Assembly (NCBI GenBank): GCA_947073285.1
Contig: CAMTJT010000001.1
Location: forward strand, 93,195-132,795
Length of the DNA: 39,601 bases
Reading direction: 5' to 3'
Source: an uncultured Clostridium sp.
GTDB lineage: Bacteria; Bacillota; Clostridia; TANB77; CAG-508
Position numbers and translations under genes: made by a program
In this document: in pieces, positions 37,844-39,601 of the stretch
Layout: each line of letters opens with the position of its first letter
Numbering within the stretch: the stretch's first letter is position 1
Notes under the pieces: model-generated
Told to the model about the DNA's origin: nothing
Seen by the model: only the letters and a program-made list of their open reading frames with translations
The model's database searches: none

Positions 37844-39329
37844 TTATATACTTACATATTTTTGATTCTTATGATTTGGTTTTTCTGGTATAGTCATCTG
37901 CAACAATCTTTTTTCCAATAAAGGTTTTAAGTATAGCATTGTAAAGTTTCTTGCATGTTTATATTCCATATATTCCATTATTTCTTTTTTGCTATGTGGT
38001 TCTTTGCAAAATTCCAATATCTTTATTTCTTGGTCATTTAACTTAGTCGGTTCTTGGTCGCTTCTTGGTCGGTCTTTCACTTCATTTTCAAATCCATCAT
38101 GCATAAATAAAATAATCTCTTGTTTCATTTATTTCAAATTCTGGCTCTTTTGAACCATTATTCTTTAATGCTCTTTTTATTTTAGGAACACCTGTATTTC
38201 TACCTTCTGTAAGTTTTAATTCTTTTAAAAATTCTCCAATTCTACGATTTCTATATTTTCTTGCTATCATATTTTTATCTTCAATTGATTTTTCGCTTAT
38301 TGAACGGTCTGGTCCTGGATAGCTTACAATATGAATTCTATCTTCCATTATCCTTACTTCTACTGGCTCTCTTATATCATATCCTCTGTGATATACTGCA
38401 TTTACTAATGCTTCTTCTATTGCTTGATATGGATAATTGAAAAATCTTACCGCTTCTGCTTGTCCATCTATCTTTAAAATTTTTTCCGCAATAACAGCAT
38501 TTTTAATATATGTTAAAGCACTTTTTATCATACTATCTATTGGTCCTTTAAATATTTGCTCTGTCATATCATCGCCTTCTAGACCATTTCGTAGACCTAC
38601 TACTTCTATTTGTGAATATGGAAAGAAGTTTTGTGGTTCATCATTAAAGAACATTAGTCCTACATTTAAAGGTTTCATATATTCTGGTGTTCCATCTACA
38701 ATTCTCATACTTTTGCATAAATCCATAAAATTCATTGTTTCAGATTCTTTTAGTAAATCACTTTTAATCTCATATAAGTAATTTTGAATTAATGGTAATT
38801 TCAAATCTCTAATTTCTGCTTCGTGATTCATTCTATCATCAAAAGGTATTGTTCTTGCCATATCATATAATTCCTTTTGTTCTGTTTCTGTAGCTTTTAC
38901 TGCGCTTGACATTTTTCTTATATAATAGGAATATCCTTTTCAAAAATCTTTATCTAATGTTGTTGGACATTTATATGGTCTTGTTTGTCCACCAAAGCAC
39001 CATACTACTAATATATTTTTTCCTTTATATTGTGCAACATCTACTATTGGTATATATGATGGTTGAATTAATTTACATTTTGCTAGCAATTCTTTTTGAA
39101 TTTTATCTATTTCAGATAATTCAAGTCCTGTTATTGGCATTTTAGGTCTACCATTTTCTTCTTCAATACCAATTAAAATATATCCTCCACCCCAGTTATC
39201 TATATCATTTGCAAATGCACAAATTGTATGTAATATTGGTTCTGGATTCCAATTTTTCTTTAATTCTAATCTTGCATTTTCTACAATGTTTTCATTTAGT
39301 ATATTTTCTATGCTTGTAGGTAATTTCAT
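37844..39329 (-). pseudogene. Broken AlbA_2/RecG-like regulator (nonsense codon plus frameshift)
   Basis: Three pieces make one protein. 39329-38940: N-terminal AlbA_2 domain (WGGGYILIGIEEENGRP, FGGQTRPYKCPTTLDKD). An in-frame TGA at 38940-38942 interrupts the chain. The same frame continues with KGYSYYIRK and the HATPase_c_4-like domain (PYQAIEEALVNAVYHRGYDIREPVEVRI) to 38097. Near 38105-38115 the reading must move +1 (an extra T in a TATTTTATTT run) to reach the C-terminal winged helix (QEIKILEFCKEPHSKKEIMEYM) ending TAA at 37844. No CGG is involved here. GAGGAG precedes the ATG. Likely an accessory gene in decay. Confidence 0.8.
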
Positions 39330-39409
39330 ATTTTCTCCTCTTATTTTTAACTGGTAGTGTAAACTAATTTTAGATTTTATTTAGATACACTCCTCTATTT
39401 TCAAGGTTT

Positions 39410-39440
39410 GTATCACTTTTTTTGCAACAAAAAATGATAC
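39410..39440. repeat. Hairpin upstream of the right-edge ORF
   Basis: GTATCA (39410-39415) and TGATAC (39435-39440) enclose complementary T and A runs, giving a long AT stem with one mismatch. It may be a terminator or the end of a mobile element; a TATAAT box at about 39459-39465 follows it. Confidence 0.4.
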
Positions 39441-39505
39441 CCCCTCTTTTTATGGTATAATAGTTATGACCAAATACCAATTATTCCCATAAAGGAGTGG
39501 ATATC

Positions 39506-39601
39506 ATGTATACTATTATACCTTTATTACTAGCTCATATTCAAGAGCTAAATAAACAAATTTTATTTTTATTTAATTTTATTGTTAAAAATATACCTCT
39601 A
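39506..39601 (+). CDS. Partial ORF at the right edge, possibly a transposase N-terminus
   Basis: ATG 39506 has AAAGGAG 8 nt upstream and a TATAAT box before that. The 32 visible codons start MYTIIPLLLAHIQELNKQIL, a helical segment. The AT hairpin upstream and the decayed neighbour make an insertion sequence conceivable, but nothing diagnostic is inside the window. Confidence 0.5.
   Translation, partial: MYTIIPLLLAHIQELNKQILFLFNFIVKNIPL

Noticed and set aside
316..38488. Other CCG triplets within minus-strand genes (for example 316, 400, 3838, 5487, 11616, 18562, 25657, 27081, 31358, 35694, 38450, 38486)
   Set aside because: Checked one by one: all are out of frame, mostly parts of GGA/GGC or GCG codons, so they are not CGG codons and no break occurs there.
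38940..38942. TGA read as Trp or another amino acid
   Set aside because: All other genes use TGG for Trp and have no internal TGA, and this gene carries a second, unrelated lesion, so plain decay is simpler.

Overview
The window is a compact, very AT-rich stretch of a monoderm Firmicutes chromosome, most like an uncultivated gut Clostridia. The signs are pyruvate phosphate dikinase, a SpoVB/MurJ-type flippase, a TGS-containing nucleoside kinase, a CDP-glycerol teichoic acid cluster with TagGH, and a dlt operon. Almost everything is on the minus strand; only tyrS, one small ORF, a large structured RNA and a partial gene at the right edge are on plus. I saw no tRNA, rRNA or CRISPR.

Layout. 1-4.6 kb: an HD-CYTH fusion protein (open at the left edge) and ppdK. 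4.7-7.9 kb: flippase and ATP-grasp protein. 8.1-8.6 kb: a ~500-nt GC-richer structured RNA with a consensus promoter, a helix joining its ends and a terminator. 8.6-15.4 kb: nucleoside kinase, mutS, miaB and a membrane-anchored protein. 15.5-21.6 kb: small ORF, dtd, a zinc-ribbon protein, gpsA, plsY, der, tyrS. 21.6-34.6 kb: a teichoic acid synthesis, export and D-alanylation locus (dltA-dltC-dltB-dltD, a beta-propeller protein, three CDP-glycerol-type transferases, tagG, tagH, tagD). 34.7-37.7 kb: a four-gene cassette (GMP-kinase-like, APH-like, HD, DHH). 37.8-39.3 kb: a decayed AlbA/RecG-like gene, then a partial ORF.

The strongest signal is in 10.3-15.4 kb. Three neighbouring genes (mutS twice, miaB, the membrane-anchored protein) are full length only if the ribosome moves +1 at four places. 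Every one has the same form: an in-frame CGG codon whose C is skipped so that GGN (Gly) is read. By eye I found no other in-frame CGG in any gene of the window; Arg is written AGA, CGT or CGC. This suggests CGG is unassigned here and used as, or tolerated as, a +1 frameshift signal. A systematic sequence artefact must be excluded. In addition, none of 30 gene ends uses TGA.

Two other things stand out: the HD-CYTH fusion, which could couple a dNTP triphosphohydrolase (releasing tripolyphosphate) to a tripolyphosphatase in one chain, and the large RNA, which carries a ~30-nt module three times.
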